A stretch of 64,000 nucleotides of DNA from Akkermansiaceae bacterium (GCA_028822935.1 JAPKCM010000001.1:124001-188000), one strand, 5' to 3'. Counted from the first letter of the stretch, positions 1-9,766 are shown. Made by a program: numbers and translations. Notes: a model not told the origin generated them from the sequence alone.

Positions 1-666
1 AAGTACGCGGTGGCTTCGATTGGCTATCGTCTTACCGATGAGGTGCAATGGCCGGCGCAGATTCACGATTGTAAGTCCGCAATTCGCTTCCTGCGCGCCA
101 ATGCCAAAACGTATCAGCTCGATCCAGATAAGGTCATGGTTTGGGGTGGCTCCGCCGGAGCTCATTTGGCGACAATGCTGGGAGTGACTGATGAAAAGGA
201 TGGTCTCGAAGGGAAGATTGGACCTCATGAGAAAGTTTCCTCGAAGGTCATTGCCGTGGTGAATTTTTTCGGTCCTTCAGATTTGGTGAGCATGGATAAG
301 CAGGGGAGTTCGATGAATCACAATGGGCCCAATTCCCCGGAAGGGAAGCTGATTGGAGGTGCTATTTCGGAGAATTTCGAGAAGGCGAAGTCTGCTTCAC
401 CGCTTTATTTCGTTTCGAAAGGAGATGCTCCCATTCTTACGGTTCACGGGACGAAGGATCGCTTGGTTCCTTATCAGCAATCTGTCGCTCTCGATGCCGC
501 TTTTGAGAAGGTGGGCGTTTCTTCGGTGATGCTCACCGTCGAAGGAGCAGGGCATGGAAGAGGGTTTGGATCCTCGGTTATCAAGACGGTTGGTGATTTT
601 CTTGATCAGCAGCTTCTGGGAGAAAAGAAAGTTCTTAAGGATTTTACTGTTTCAGCAAATCAATAA
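1..666 (+). CDS. alpha/beta hydrolase (esterase/lipase), 5' end outside window
   Basis: The frame is open from the first base, so the N-terminus lies upstream; 221 residues are visible. The nucleophile elbow GGSAGAH (near bases 145-165) is that of the hormone-sensitive-lipase/acetyl-esterase branch of alpha/beta hydrolases. A later HGTKDRLVP stretch supplies the probable acid and GAGHG the probable catalytic histidine. Secreted relatives in Planctomycetes and Verrucomicrobiota are often annotated as acetylxylan or feruloyl esterases, but the substrate cannot be read from this fragment. The stop is separated by one base from the ATG of the next gene, so the two are probably co-transcribed. A GTG at base 10 is the first start-like codon but is unlikely to be the true start, because the fold begins earlier. 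Confidence 0.8.
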   Translation, partial: KYAVASIGYRLTDEVQWPAQIHDCKSAIRFLRANAKTYQLDPDKVMVWGGSAGAHLATMLGVTDEKDGLEGKIGPHEKVSSKVIAVVNFFGPSDLVSMDKQGSSMNHNGPNSPEGKLIGGAISENFEKAKSASPLYFVSKGDAPILTVHGTKDRLVPYQQSVALDAAFEKVGVSSVMLTVEGAGHGRGFGSSVIKTVGDFLDQQLLGEKKVLKDFTVSANQ

Positions 667-667
667 A

Positions 668-1075
668 ATGGCGGAAAACTTTCATGAATACCGGATCATG
701 GCTGACGCCGAGGTCATCGATGGAAATGGCCACGTCAACAATGTCGTCTACGTGGACTGGATGCAGCGCGCAGCTTTGTCTCACGCAGCAACCTGGAGAG
801 TCGAAGAACTGATGGCACGTGACGAGGCTACTTGGTTTGCCCGACGTCACGGTATCGAATACCTGAGACCGGTATTTGAAGACGAGGAGATCAAGGTTTG
901 CACTTGGATCGAGTCGGCGGAGCGAGTGAAGAGCCTGCGCCGCTACGAATTTTTCCGAGGGGAGGAAATGGTCGCGCGAGGGGAGACCGAATGGGTCTAC
1001 GTCAATACAATCACGGGGAGGCCCAGGCGGATTCCTCTCGAAATGCGCGAGTTCATTCGGCAAGTAGATCAGTAG
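668..1075 (+). CDS. acyl-CoA thioesterase, hotdog fold (YbgC/FadM-like)
   Basis: This 135-residue protein has the size and opening of a 4-hydroxybenzoyl-CoA-thioesterase-type hotdog enzyme. The VIDGNGHVNNVVYVDWMQRA region matches the D-x-x-G-H-V-N-N helix motif of YbgC/FadM-like acyl-CoA thioesterases. The ATG at 668 is chosen because it follows the upstream stop by one base and gives the family length; the frame stays open further upstream, over the end of the esterase gene. Such enzymes hydrolyse acyl-CoA in the cytoplasm, and the chain-length preference is unknown. The 3' end overlaps the convergent nagZ-like gene by seven bases. Confidence 0.82.
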   Translation: MAENFHEYRIMADAEVIDGNGHVNNVVYVDWMQRAALSHAATWRVEELMARDEATWFARRHGIEYLRPVFEDEEIKVCTWIESAERVKSLRRYEFFRGEEMVARGETEWVYVNTITGRPRRIPLEMREFIRQVDQ

Positions 1076-2145
1076 TCTTCAACCGGGCTCTGGCTGGGGC
1101 GAGCTGGTTCAAAGCGGTCCTGTCCGATGATTTCATGAGTCAGTTCGGTAGTCATGCGATTAATCTTCTCCCAGCTTTCTGTCGAAAATCGGGGAGGGAT
1201 GGAAATTCGCAGCTTCGCTGTTTCGATTCGACGTAGCGAGTCATTGACTCTTCCATAAGGAAGGGAGGAGAGGCTTTTGCAGGCTTCCTTGATCGTGCTC
1301 ATTTCGTGGCAAACGATAGGAATGTCCGCTCCCGCTTCCATGGCGAGGCGGAGATCATTTCCTCGTCCGTAGTGATTGACGATGGCTCCCATATCAAGGT
1401 CGTCCGTTACGATAAGGCCTTCGTATCCGAATTGGTCTCGAAGAAGTCTTGTCAGGATGGGGTAGGAAAGTGAGGCCGGAAACTCCGCGTCCAGCTGAGG
1501 AAAATTGAGGTGGCAGGCCATGATGGCGTCGAGCTCTGGCATCAAAGCGGTGAATGGGAGGAGATCTTCCTTAAGAAGATCCTTTAGTGAGATGTCGGCC
1601 ACCGGAAGCTCATGGTGAGGGTCGGAGAGGGCGAGGCCATTGGTGGGGAAGTGCTTTCCGCATGAGAGGACTCCCTGCTTACGCATCCAGCGATTGAAGG
1701 TGCCTGCATAATCGATGACCTTTTGGGAATCGTTCCCCCAGCAGCGTCCCCGGAGTCCGTTGTTTTGATTGGGGAAGTGATCGAGATCAAGAACGGGAGC
1801 GAAGTTGAAGTTGATTCCTAGCAATTCAAGAAGCTGTCCGGTTAGGGCGCCAAACCGGGCGACTTGATTCATGCTCGCTTTCGCAGAAAAGGTGGCGGCG
1901 TCGGGTGGCGCGGCGCTGAATTCTTTGGTTCTCCAGACTCGTCCTCCTTCTTGGTCGATGGAGATGAATGGTGGCGCAAGGCTGAGGTCACGGAGAGAAT
2001 CAGTGAGATTCCGAATTTGCGATGGTGATTCCAGGTTTCGTGAAAAAAGGATGTAGCCAGCAGGCTGGAGGTCCCGGAAAAGCGCAATCTCTTCCGGGGT
2101 CAATTCGAGACCCTGAAGTCCAACGATGAGGCAGGACGCGCTCAT
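1069..2145 (-). CDS. nagZ: beta-N-acetylhexosaminidase, GH3 family (NagZ-like)
   Basis: 358 residues of glycoside hydrolase family 3, single catalytic domain. [11 protein letters not shown] (residues 60-70), KHFPTNG (164-170), the acid/base loop SDPHHELP (174-181) and the nucleophile motif [10 protein letters not shown] (246-255, D248 expected as nucleophile) are all in order. The usual KHFPGHG is KHFPTNG here. NagZ removes GlcNAc from GlcNAc-anhydroMurNAc muropeptides during peptidoglycan recycling in the cytoplasm; no signal peptide is seen. Its ATG overlaps the pyrG stop by four bases, so it is the last gene of a kdsB-pyrG-nagZ operon. Peptidoglycan recycling also fits with mpl at 36085. 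Confidence 0.88.
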   Translation of the reverse strand: MSASCLIVGLQGLELTPEEIALFRDLQPAGYILFSRNLESPSQIRNLTDSLRDLSLAPPFISIDQEGGRVWRTKEFSAAPPDAATFSAKASMNQVARFGALTGQLLELLGINFNFAPVLDLDHFPNQNNGLRGRCWGNDSQKVIDYAGTFNRWMRKQGVLSCGKHFPTNGLALSDPHHELPVADISLKDLLKEDLLPFTALMPELDAIMACHLNFPQLDAEFPASLSYPILTRLLRDQFGYEGLIVTDDLDMGAIVNHYGRGNDLRLAMEAGADIPIVCHEMSTIKEACKSLSSLPYGRVNDSLRRIETAKLRISIPPRFSTESWEKINRMTTELTHEIIGQDRFEPARPSQSPVEDY

Positions 2146-3746
2146 GAACGGTTCAAGCAGGCTTCCAGAAATCCAAAGAAGAGGGGATGAGGGAGATTGG
2201 GCTTGGATTTAAATTCCGGATGGAATTGGGCGGCCACGAAAAACGGATGGTCTGGATTCTCGATGATTTCGACGAGGCCCTCTTTTTCCGAGACCGAGGC
2301 GATGACGAGTCCGGCCTCTTGGAGTCGGTTCTGGTAATCGGAGTTGAATTCATAGCGGTGGCGGTGGCGCTCATGGATTCGGTCGGCTCCTCCATAGAGT
2401 TCATGGGATTTCGTGCCGGCAATGAGGATGGACTCGCAGGAACCCAGTCTCATGGAGCCTCCCATGTCGGTGACGCCCTGCTGTTCCTCTTGTAAGCAAA
2501 TGACAGGATGGGGGCTGTCTTTGGTGAACTCCGTAGAATTCGCTTCTGCCAGTCCGCAGACATTGCGGGCAAACTCGATGGTAGCGATTTGCATCCCAAG
2601 GCAAATTCCAAAGAAGGGGATCTTTTGCTCTCTCGCATAGCGGGCTGCTTCAATTTTCCCTTCGATGCCGCGATCGCCAAATCCTCCTGGAATAAGGATT
2701 CCGTCTACTTTGCCAATGATTTCGGCGGCGTTCTTGTCATCGATTTCCTCGGCGTCGACTTTAAGAACGTTGACCTTGGTGCGGTGAGCGGCTCCGGAAA
2801 TGGTGAGTGATTCGTAGATCGATTTATAGGCGTCCTGAAGCTCGATATATTTTCCGACAACGGCGATGTTTACTTCGTCCGTCGGGTTCACAATGCGATC
2901 GACGAAATCTTGCCAAGCGCTCAAGTCGGGGGTTTCCGATTTTAGGTCCAAGACGTCCGCAACAAGGCGGTCGATCTTGTCTTTCCGAAGATCGAGGGGG
3001 CATTCGTAAATGGTGTTTTCGACATCACGGAAGGCCACAACATTCTGAACGGGGACGTTACAAAACATGGCAATTTTGGCCTTGTTTGCGTCATCGAGAT
3101 CATGCTCGGTGCGACAGATGATGATATCGGGCATGATGCCGATCTCACGAAGTTTGGCGACGGATTGCTGGGTGGGCTTCGTTTTGATCTCACCAGCAGC
3201 GCGAACAAGAGGAAGAAGGGTGACGTGGATGAAGCAGACTTTATCTCTACCGACCTCAAGGGAAAACTGGCGGAGGGCTTCTAAGAAAAGGTGACCTTCA
3301 ATATCGCCTACAGTGCCTCCAATCTCCGTGATGATGACATCGACATCAGGATTCCTCTCCGTGACTAGATTGATGCGATCTTTGATTTCATCGGTTACGT
3401 GGGGGATGAATTGGACCGTTTTTCCAAGGTAGTCTCCCCGGCGTTCTTTCTTGATGACGTTTTCAAAGACCTGGCCGGAGCTCAGGCTATTGATTTGAGA
3501 AAGGGGCGTTTTGGTAAAGCGCTCGTAGTGGCCCAGATCGAGATCTGTTTCTGCGCCATCATCGAGGACGTAGACCTCGCCGTGTTGGTAGGGGGACATC
3601 GTCCCCGGATCGACGTTGAGATAGGGGTCGAACTTTTGGAGAAGGATTTTTAGGCCCCGGTGCTCAAGGAGAGTTCCGATGGAGGCGGCGGCGAGTCCTT
3701 TTCCAAGGCTGGAGACAACGCCTCCGGTGACAAAAATGTATTTCAT
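2142..3746 (-). CDS. pyrG: CTP synthase
   Basis: 534 residues, the normal length. The amidoligase domain begins [16 protein letters not shown], the signature that binds UTP/ATP. The C-terminal glutamine amidotransferase domain carries the nucleophile cysteine in FFGICLGMQ (around 375-380) and QFHPEF near residue 515 for the His/Glu of the triad. It makes CTP from UTP, ATP and glutamine. It sits between kdsB and nagZ with 4-base ATGA overlaps on both sides. The coupling to kdsB makes sense because KdsB consumes CTP. Confidence 0.98.
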   Translation of the reverse strand: MKYIFVTGGVVSSLGKGLAAASIGTLLEHRGLKILLQKFDPYLNVDPGTMSPYQHGEVYVLDDGAETDLDLGHYERFTKTPLSQINSLSSGQVFENVIKKERRGDYLGKTVQFIPHVTDEIKDRINLVTERNPDVDVIITEIGGTVGDIEGHLFLEALRQFSLEVGRDKVCFIHVTLLPLVRAAGEIKTKPTQQSVAKLREIGIMPDIIICRTEHDLDDANKAKIAMFCNVPVQNVVAFRDVENTIYECPLDLRKDKIDRLVADVLDLKSETPDLSAWQDFVDRIVNPTDEVNIAVVGKYIELQDAYKSIYESLTISGAAHRTKVNVLKVDAEEIDDKNAAEIIGKVDGILIPGGFGDRGIEGKIEAARYAREQKIPFFGICLGMQIATIEFARNVCGLAEANSTEFTKDSPHPVICLQEEQQGVTDMGGSMRLGSCESILIAGTKSHELYGGADRIHERHRHRYEFNSDYQNRLQEAGLVIASVSEKEGLVEIIENPDHPFFVAAQFHPEFKSKPNLPHPLFFGFLEACLNRS

Positions 3747-4495
3747 GTGGGACAGTTAGACAGAAGAGATTCGATCAAAGGAACTTGGTCTGGAGAGTCG
3801 AGGCCGGGAGCTTGATGCTCGGTGATTAAGACGTGAATGCGCGCGCCGTCCTCTAGGGCCCGGAGCTGTTCAAGGCCTTCGGCTCTTTCCAGCGGGGATG
3901 GAGGAAGGGAAACGAAGCGTTTCAGGAAGTCGCTACGATACCCGTAGAGGCCCAAGTGGCGGTAGGTGGGGAGCTCGGGGACTGGGTCCCGGCGGAAGGG
4001 AATGGGCGAGCGGGAGAAGTAAAGAGCATCGCCACTGGAGGTGAGGGTGACTTTAACAATATTGGGGTCGTCGATGAGGATTTGGTCGGCTACCGGACTG
4101 GCTGCGGTGATCATTGGGAGATCGCGATCTTCCCGGAGGGTCTTGGCCAGGGTGTCTACGAGGCGGGGGTCGAGAAGAGGTTCGTCGCCTTGGATGTTTA
4201 GGACGTGGGTGGCGTCGTCGAGCTGCGACGCGGCCTCCGCGATCCGGTCGGTGCCGGAGGGATGGTCGGATCGGGTGAAGCAGATTTTGGCTCCTAGAGA
4301 GGTTGCCATTTCAGCGATGCGGTCGTCATCGGTTGCGATGACGAGGTCATCGAGTTCCTTGCATTGAGAAGCGCGCTCGAAGACGTGCTGAAGGAGCGGC
4401 TTGCCAAGTAAAGGAAAGAGGGGCTTTCCGGGGAAGCGGGAGGAGGCCCAACGGGCCGGGATGATTCCAACGATTCTACTATGTTGTGGTGAAAT
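3743..4495 (-). CDS. kdsB: 3-deoxy-manno-octulosonate cytidylyltransferase, apparent ATT start
   Basis: Activates KDO as CMP-KDO for LPS synthesis. The frame gives 250 residues, close to E. coli KdsB (248). It contains [17 protein letters not shown] near the start, the nucleotide-binding motif of the family, then TDDDRIAE and [11 protein letters not shown]. No ATG, GTG or TTG occurs between the upstream in-frame TAA and this motif; the first ATG (4309) would remove the active-site N-terminus. An ATT at 4495-4493 lies five bases after a GGAGG on the minus strand and gives the expected length, so I place the start there. The stop overlaps the pyrG ATG by four bases. The family call is very secure; the start is an inference from the sequence as given. 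Confidence 0.9.
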   Translation of the reverse strand: MSPQHSRIVGIIPARWASSRFPGKPLFPLLGKPLLQHVFERASQCKELDDLVIATDDDRIAEMATSLGAKICFTRSDHPSGTDRIAEAASQLDDATHVLNIQGDEPLLDPRLVDTLAKTLREDRDLPMITAASPVADQILIDDPNIVKVTLTSSGDALYFSRSPIPFRRDPVPELPTYRHLGLYGYRSDFLKRFVSLPPSPLERAEGLEQLRALEDGARIHVLITEHQAPGLDSPDQVPLIESLLSNCPT

Positions 4496-4500
4496 AAGAT

Positions 4501-4507
4501 CCTCCTT
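4501..4507 (-). promoter_or_regulatory. strong Shine-Dalgarno deciding the kdsB start
   Basis: On the minus strand the sequence reads AAGGAGG, then ATCTT, then ATT. This is one of the best Shine-Dalgarno matches in a window where many genes have none. Its spacing points to the ATT at 4495 rather than to any downstream ATG. Confidence 0.7.
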
Positions 4508-4608
4508 TTAAGGTTTCTGCAAACTAGGAAGTAACGACTCTGGTCACAAGGCTAATGTGTCGTGAAGAGGAATATCGACAGCTCGGAAGCATTCGGGCAA
4601 CTTCTTGC

Positions 4609-6234
4609 ATGCCTGATTATTTTACCAATATCGATATCCTGGTGCTCGTGGGTTACCTCGTGCTGACCACGGTGATCGGGCATCGCATGGGCGGTAAGCA
4701 GGCGACGATCAAAGATTTCTTTGCGGGCGGAAAATCACTTCCTTGGTGGGCTGTTTCAGGGTCGATCATCGCGACCGAAATCAGTGGGGTGACCTTTATC
4801 GGGGTGCCTGGTGGAGTGATGGCTGCCGGAGGGGATTTCACTTACATGCTTTGGGGGATTGGTTCGATCATTGGGCGAGTGATTGTGGGGATGGTGTTTG
4901 TGAAAGTGTTTTATGAGGATGAGATATACAGCCCCTATGACTACATGGGGCGTCGCATCAAGCCTCAGCTAAAGACATTGGCGACTATTTTCTTCACCGT
5001 AGGATCGATTTTGGGTCAAAGCGTCAGAGTGCTGGTGGCGGCTCTTCCGCTTACGGTGGTGACGGGTTGGTCCTTTGATCTTTGTATTTTGGTAATCGGG
5101 GTTTTCGCGATTGGTTGGACTCTTATGGGCGGGATGAGGACGGTGATCTGGACTGATGTGATGCAATTTGTGCTCTTCACGATTGGTGGGCTAATCACGA
5201 TCTTTTGGATTGTGGGTTCTTTGGACGGAGGTTGGTCTCAATTTTGGACTCAAGCAGGGGATGCCGGGAAGACAAAGATGTGGGATGGCCGCTTCGGGTT
5301 TGGTCCTGAATTACAGTTCACATTCTGGGTCGCGATTTTTGCGGTGCCCTTTCAAAATCTAACGGCATTCGGGGTCGATCAGTTGAATGCGCAAAGAATG
5401 TTCTGCTGCAAAAATGCGGGAGACGCACGGAAGGCGATTATCTGGAGTTCCGTGGGGCAAGGTCTCACATATTTGATGCTCCTGGTAGGGGCAGCCCTGT
5501 TCGTCTTTTACCTCAATAATCCTCAAGAAGGCGTCATTGCAGAGTCGCTCAATTTCATGAAAGATGGGGCGTCTGCCTCCATCGCGGATGGCGGAGTTCC
5601 CAAGCCCAGTGGCGATCACGTCTTTCCGGTATGGATTGTAAGCGAGCTTCCACCTGGGCTTGCGGGTTTGATCTTGGCGGCAGTTTTTGCGGCGGCCATT
5701 TCGAGTTTGGATTCAATTCTCGCGGCTCTCAGTCAGACGACTATTTCACTCATTCATAATCCGGAGAATGGAAATGTTAAAGTGAGTCAGGCTTCTCTGG
5801 TGAGCCAGTCACGCCGTTGGGTCGTAGTTTGGGGAATCGCGCTGACCTCTTTCACCTTGCTCATGCGCTACGCGCAAGCGGAGATGGAAATCCCGATCTT
5901 GCCTCTCGCTTTCGGGATGACGACCTACACGATGGGACCTTTGTTGGGGATGTTCCTGTGTGCTCTGTTAGGTAAGGGGAGTTTTCGTGGAATCTTGATT
6001 GGTGCGGTAATCTCCTTTGTCATTACGATGTTCGTGAGGCTGGATGTCTGGATTCTTCTGGAAAAGGCCGGATGGTCCTTTGATTCTGAGCTTGCGGCTT
6101 TGCCTTGGTATGAGCTGAAGGAGGGAAAGTTATCCGCATTATTTTATTCACCGTGGATGTGGCCCATCGGAACCTTCCTTACTCTCGGAGGTGGTCTGTT
6201 GGGGGCCTTGATGGAGCCTAAAAAAGAGGACTAA
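4609..6234 (+). CDS. sodium:solute symporter (SSS family)
   Basis: About 541 residues with roughly 13 hydrophobic segments. The N-terminal region DFFAGGKSLPWWAVSGSIIA is the classic SSS signature, followed by EISGVTFIGVPG. The substrate cannot be assigned; relatives carry sugars, proline, pantothenate or sialic acid. The frame is open back to an ATG at 4555, but the residues before 4609 are polar and unlike the family. The ATG at 4609 puts the N-terminus just before the first membrane helix, so I prefer it. Neither start has a clear Shine-Dalgarno. It is monocistronic, divergent from kdsB and upstream of dnaA. Confidence 0.9.
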   Translation: MPDYFTNIDILVLVGYLVLTTVIGHRMGGKQATIKDFFAGGKSLPWWAVSGSIIATEISGVTFIGVPGGVMAAGGDFTYMLWGIGSIIGRVIVGMVFVKVFYEDEIYSPYDYMGRRIKPQLKTLATIFFTVGSILGQSVRVLVAALPLTVVTGWSFDLCILVIGVFAIGWTLMGGMRTVIWTDVMQFVLFTIGGLITIFWIVGSLDGGWSQFWTQAGDAGKTKMWDGRFGFGPELQFTFWVAIFAVPFQNLTAFGVDQLNAQRMFCCKNAGDARKAIIWSSVGQGLTYLMLLVGAALFVFYLNNPQEGVIAESLNFMKDGASASIADGGVPKPSGDHVFPVWIVSELPPGLAGLILAAVFAAAISSLDSILAALSQTTISLIHNPENGNVKVSQASLVSQSRRWVVVWGIALTSFTLLMRYAQAEMEIPILPLAFGMTTYTMGPLLGMFLCALLGKGSFRGILIGAVISFVITMFVRLDVWILLEKAGWSFDSELAALPWYELKEGKLSALFYSPWMWPIGTFLTLGGGLLGALMEPKKED

Positions 6235-6451
6235 TTTACCTCTCTTAAGAAAAAAAAATGCGAGCTTTTAAAGAGTGATAGCGTGGAACACTTGTGGAAA
6301 TGTTGGAAAAATACTTTATTTTATTTTTCTCAGTTTTGGCCTTTTGGACAATGTGAATATCCCCATTGTAACTGCGGTGTCTCCCGCGACGAGGAAAGTT
6401 TGCGGACCCTCCTAATTCTGCACAACACTATCCAATATTCACACGCACCAC
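6235..6451 (+). promoter_or_regulatory. dnaA upstream region with candidate DnaA boxes and AT-rich stretch
   Basis: The 217 bases contain no convincing gene. The 9-mer TGTGAATAT at 6352-6360 recurs as its exact reverse complement at 6435-6443, a few bases before the dnaA ATG. Each differs from the DnaA-box pattern TGTGNATAA at one position. A weaker TGTGGAAAT lies at 6293-6301. An A/T-rich run covers about 6306-6330. Together this is compatible with dnaA autoregulation or an origin, but the boxes are imperfect and few. Confidence 0.35.
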
Positions 6452-7909
6452 ATGAAAAACGAGCAAGACGGGGGTCGAAGTAAAGAGAAAGAAACAAGCG
6501 CAGCTGTAGATGCCGCCGGATCCTCAAATGAGGTTTGGGAAAAGGTCAAAAATAAGCTAAACGAGTATCTTAGTGCAGATGCATTTAGCCGTTGGTTCAA
6601 GAACGCGGAGCTCATCGAAGATGACGAACGCGGGGCTGCTGTCATTGGGGTCAACTCAGACATGCAGCAGATTTGGATTGAGACCAACTACATGGATGAA
6701 GTGCGTGCGGCCTTTGCTGAAGGCGCTGGAATTCACACTCAAGCGTTCATCAGAGTTCTCGGTGAAGAAGTAGCGCCTTCTGTTAAGAAAGCCGCTCGTG
6801 GTTCGGCAAGCGCTAGCGATCAAGTGAAGGTCGTTAAGCAGGATGAGGAATCACCCAAGACAGTCGCTCTTGAGCGGAAGCTCAAAAAAATGGGAATCAA
6901 TCCTGAGTTCAATTTTGAGAGTTTCGTGGTGGGTGACAATAGCCAGTTTGCGCATGCGGCTTGCTCCGCTGTTGCTTCAGGTGAAGGGCGCAGCTTCAAC
7001 CCACTTTTCATCCACGGCCGTGCGGGCCTCGGCAAAACTCACTTGATGTCTTCCATTGCCCAACAATTGCTTATCAGTGACCCGAAAGCTAAAGTGGTTT
7101 TCCTGACGGCGGAGCAATTTGCCAATGAATTTATCGAAGCGGTCAGGAAGGGGAATCTTGATTCCTTCCGAAAGTCCTACCGCACGGCCGATATCATGCT
7201 CATCGATGATATCCAATTTCTCGCTGGAAAAGAGCGAACTCAAGACGAATTTTTTCATACCTTCAGCGGACTTCTGAATACCCAGACCCAACTCGTGTTG
7301 ACTTGTGATCGGCCGGCCCATGAAATCCAGCAGCTCGAGCCACGGCTCGTCAGCCGCTTTGAGAGTGGACTCACGGTTGAACTTCAGACTCCGGGTTTTG
7401 AAACTCGAGTCGCCATTCTTCAGCGGAAAATGGACCAGTGGAATGTCGTTCTCGAAGACGAGGTAATTTTTCACATTGCCAATCTCATTCAGAGCAACGT
7501 GCGTCGTCTTGAAGGGGCTTTGACGAGAGTCGCAAGCTTCAGCTTCCTTTCTTCGGAGGAAATGACGATCGCGAAAGTCGACGATCTCCTTCGTGATTTG
7601 ATCCGCGATGAGAACTCACGCCAGATTACGGTGGATGCCATTCAAAAAGCAGTTTGCGAGCAGTATGATTTGAGCTTGGCCGATATGTCGAGTCGACGCC
7701 GTCCTGCAAGTATTGCCTTCCCGAGACAAATTGCGATGGCGCTGAGTCGACAGCTCACCAATCACTCTCTCGTGGAGATTGGGGAAGCGTTTGGTCGACG
7801 TGATCATGGCACCGTGATTCATGCCTGCAAAAGGGTCGAGCAGGAGATTGAGGTTAATACTGAGGTCAAAGCGGTGGTTGAGAAGCTGATCGCTGTTTTA
7901 CAGCGCTAA
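6452..7909 (+). CDS. dnaA: chromosomal replication initiator protein DnaA
   Basis: 485 residues with the four-domain layout. Domain I is near residues 26-105 and a polar linker follows at 106-150. The AAA+ domain has Walker A GRAGLGKTHL (189-198) and Walker B IMLIDDIQF. The C-terminal DNA-binding domain includes FGRRDHGTVIHACK, matching the DnaA signature. The glycine usually seen second in GG(V/A)GLGKTH is Arg here. The protein binds DnaA boxes and melts the origin. It is followed by dnaN on the same strand 89 bases later, the common dnaA-dnaN order. Confidence 0.98.
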   Translation: MKNEQDGGRSKEKETSAAVDAAGSSNEVWEKVKNKLNEYLSADAFSRWFKNAELIEDDERGAAVIGVNSDMQQIWIETNYMDEVRAAFAEGAGIHTQAFIRVLGEEVAPSVKKAARGSASASDQVKVVKQDEESPKTVALERKLKKMGINPEFNFESFVVGDNSQFAHAACSAVASGEGRSFNPLFIHGRAGLGKTHLMSSIAQQLLISDPKAKVVFLTAEQFANEFIEAVRKGNLDSFRKSYRTADIMLIDDIQFLAGKERTQDEFFHTFSGLLNTQTQLVLTCDRPAHEIQQLEPRLVSRFESGLTVELQTPGFETRVAILQRKMDQWNVVLEDEVIFHIANLIQSNVRRLEGALTRVASFSFLSSEEMTIAKVDDLLRDLIRDENSRQITVDAIQKAVCEQYDLSLADMSSRRRPASIAFPRQIAMALSRQLTNHSLVEIGEAFGRRDHGTVIHACKRVEQEIEVNTEVKAVVEKLIAVLQR

Positions 7910-7928
7910 GAGAAAGTTCCGAATTCTT

Positions 7929-7940
7929 AAGTAATTACTT
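7929..7940. promoter_or_regulatory. 12-base perfect palindrome between dnaA and dnaN
   Basis: AAGTAATTACTT is a perfect 12-base palindrome in the 89-base dnaA-dnaN spacer. It shares the core AGTAATTACT with the operator before the GbsR-type regulator at 41504. One such palindrome is expected by chance about every 4 kb, so function is only a possibility. Confidence 0.2.
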
Positions 7941-7998
7941 GCAAAGCTGGGGCGGTAGGGTCAACTTTCTGATCTCCCGAACTGGGTAATTTATTTGT

Positions 7999-9096
7999 AT
8001 GAAGTTTCAGATTGCAAAAGAGGCTTTCTTGGATGGGCTGCAGCAAGTGCAGCATGTGGTGAGTAGTCGGACGACACTTCCAATCCTTTCTAACGTCCTG
8101 ATTGAGGCCTCCGAGTCTGGTCTGCGTCTAACGACGACTGATCTCGATGTTGGTGTCAGTGGAACCGCTGAGGCCGAAGTTTCCAAAACAGGATCGACGA
8201 CCCTGCCCGTCAAACGCTTGGTGAATATTATTCGAGAGCTTCCGTCCGCTGAGGTGGAGGTTTCAGTCGATTCCAAAAACGTGGCCAGCATTAAGAGCGG
8301 CCCCAGTTTTTTCAAGATTATTGGCCTGCCTGATACTGAATTCCCACCCCTCGCTGATTTCCAGGATGCCAAAGAATATCAGATTCCGCAAAATCTTCTC
8401 CGAGATGGCCTCAAGAAGACTTCGTATGCGATTTCTACTGATGAGACCCGCTACGTTCTCAATGGAATCTTCACATCATTTAAAGAGGGGAAATTGACCC
8501 TCGTTGCCACCGATGGACGTCGTTTGGCGATGGTTGACAATGATTTGGAGTTCCCTGCGAGTCATGAGACTGACTTTATTATTCCAACTAAAGCCGTGCA
8601 AGAGCTCCAGCGGCTCCTCAATTCGGAGGGTGATTTGACTCTTCGATTGAGTGATAATCAAGTTTGCTTTGAAATTGGAAGTAGCATTATCGTCAGTAAA
8701 TTAATCGAAGGGAATTACCCCAATTATCGCCAGGTAATCCCGGCTGAAACGAAAGAGCGTCTCACCGTTGGACGCGAAGCTCTCCTTGAGACCGTTCGTC
8801 GTGTTTCCCTTCTCTCTTCTGAAAAATCAAATTCGGTGAAGCTCAGCTTTGGAGCCAACGAACTAGGTGTTGCGGCAAACAGCCCGGACATCGGTGAGGC
8901 TAACGAATCTGTCGAGGTGAAGTATGACGGAAAGGAATTCGCAATCGCCTTCAATCCAGACTTTCTGCAGGCGCCTCTTCGTGCGCTCGATGATGAGAAT
9001 GTGCATCTCGATCTCATCGATGAGATGAGCCCCGGAGTGCTAAGAACCGAGGACGCGTTCCTTTATGTTCTGATGCCGATGCGTGTTACCTCATAA
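7999..9096 (+). CDS. dnaN: DNA polymerase III subunit beta (sliding clamp)
   Basis: 365 residues, the standard clamp length, opening MKFQIAKEAFLDGLQQVQHV and containing SRTTLPILSNVLIEA and EGNYPNYRQVIP. These are the conserved blocks of the three-repeat beta clamp. The C-terminus ends YVLMPMR, close to the canonical ending that forms part of the protein-binding pocket. It encircles DNA and tethers polymerase III. A strong terminator follows immediately. Confidence 0.98.
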   Translation: MKFQIAKEAFLDGLQQVQHVVSSRTTLPILSNVLIEASESGLRLTTTDLDVGVSGTAEAEVSKTGSTTLPVKRLVNIIRELPSAEVEVSVDSKNVASIKSGPSFFKIIGLPDTEFPPLADFQDAKEYQIPQNLLRDGLKKTSYAISTDETRYVLNGIFTSFKEGKLTLVATDGRRLAMVDNDLEFPASHETDFIIPTKAVQELQRLLNSEGDLTLRLSDNQVCFEIGSSIIVSKLIEGNYPNYRQVIPAETKERLTVGREALLETVRRVSLLSSEKSNSVKLSFGANELGVAANSPDIGEANESVEVKYDGKEFAIAFNPDFLQAPLRALDDENVHLDLIDEMSPGVLRTEDAFLYVLMPMRVTS

Positions 9097-9115
9097 AGGG
9101 ATTTACAACTTTAAC

Positions 9116-9152
9116 AACGGCCCCTCGGTGAAACCCGGGCGGGCCGTTTTTT
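9116..9152 (+). terminator. intrinsic terminator after dnaN
   Basis: ACGGCCC (9117-9123) pairs with GGGCCGT (9141-9147), followed by a run of T to 9152. The T-run overlaps the stop codon of convergent hisH. Confidence 0.8.
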
Positions 9153-9762
9153 ATGCGTCAAGAAAGTTCTCGAGCAATTGTAGTCCGCGGTGCTGGCTCT
9201 TCTCAGGGTGAAACTGGGTGGCAAGGAGATTGCTACGCTCGATGGCAGCACAAAATTGTTCATCGCCGTAGTGGCAGGTAGCCGCAACATCGCTCTCATT
9301 TTCCGCAATGGGATAAAAGGAATGAACGAAGTAGAAATAGGGATCCTCAGTGAGCTCCTTCCAATATCGGGATTGGGGATTCGAAAGCTGGACGTTGTTC
9401 CATCCCATGTGAGGGATCTTAACGTTGGAGCTGGTGAAGCGCTTGCAATCTCCTGAAATCACTCCGAGTCCAGCGACGCCCGGTGATTCTTCGCTGGAGC
9501 GAAAAAGCAGCTGAAAGCCCACACATATTCCAAAATAAGGTCGATCTTCTTCGATCCACTGGCGAAGCGGGTCGATCAAATCGAGCCGAGCCAAGCTCTC
9601 CATACAATCGCCAAAAGCACCTTGTCCTGGAAAGATGATGTGCGTGAGTTCCTCGAAGTCTGCTCGCTTGGTGACTATCTGAGGTTCGTGGCCCAAAGCA
9701 CGGCAGGCGTTCATAACGCTGCGGAGATTTCCCCGCCCGTAGTCGATCATTCCTAACTTCAT
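9151..9762 (-). CDS. hisH: imidazole glycerol phosphate synthase, glutaminase subunit HisH
   Basis: 203 residues, normal length. It begins MKLGMIDYGRGNLRSV, typical of HisH, with the glutaminase nucleophile C80 in YFGICVGFQ and the partner histidine in TQFHPEKSQ. It supplies ammonia to HisF in step five of histidine synthesis. HisF is not in this window. It follows hisB with a four-base gap, so the two form an operon. Confidence 0.97.
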   Translation of the reverse strand: MKLGMIDYGRGNLRSVMNACRALGHEPQIVTKRADFEELTHIIFPGQGAFGDCMESLARLDLIDPLRQWIEEDRPYFGICVGFQLLFRSSEESPGVAGLGVISGDCKRFTSSNVKIPHMGWNNVQLSNPQSRYWKELTEDPYFYFVHSFYPIAENESDVAATCHYGDEQFCAAIERSNLLATQFHPEKSQHRGLQLLENFLDA

Positions 9763-9766
9763 CTGA

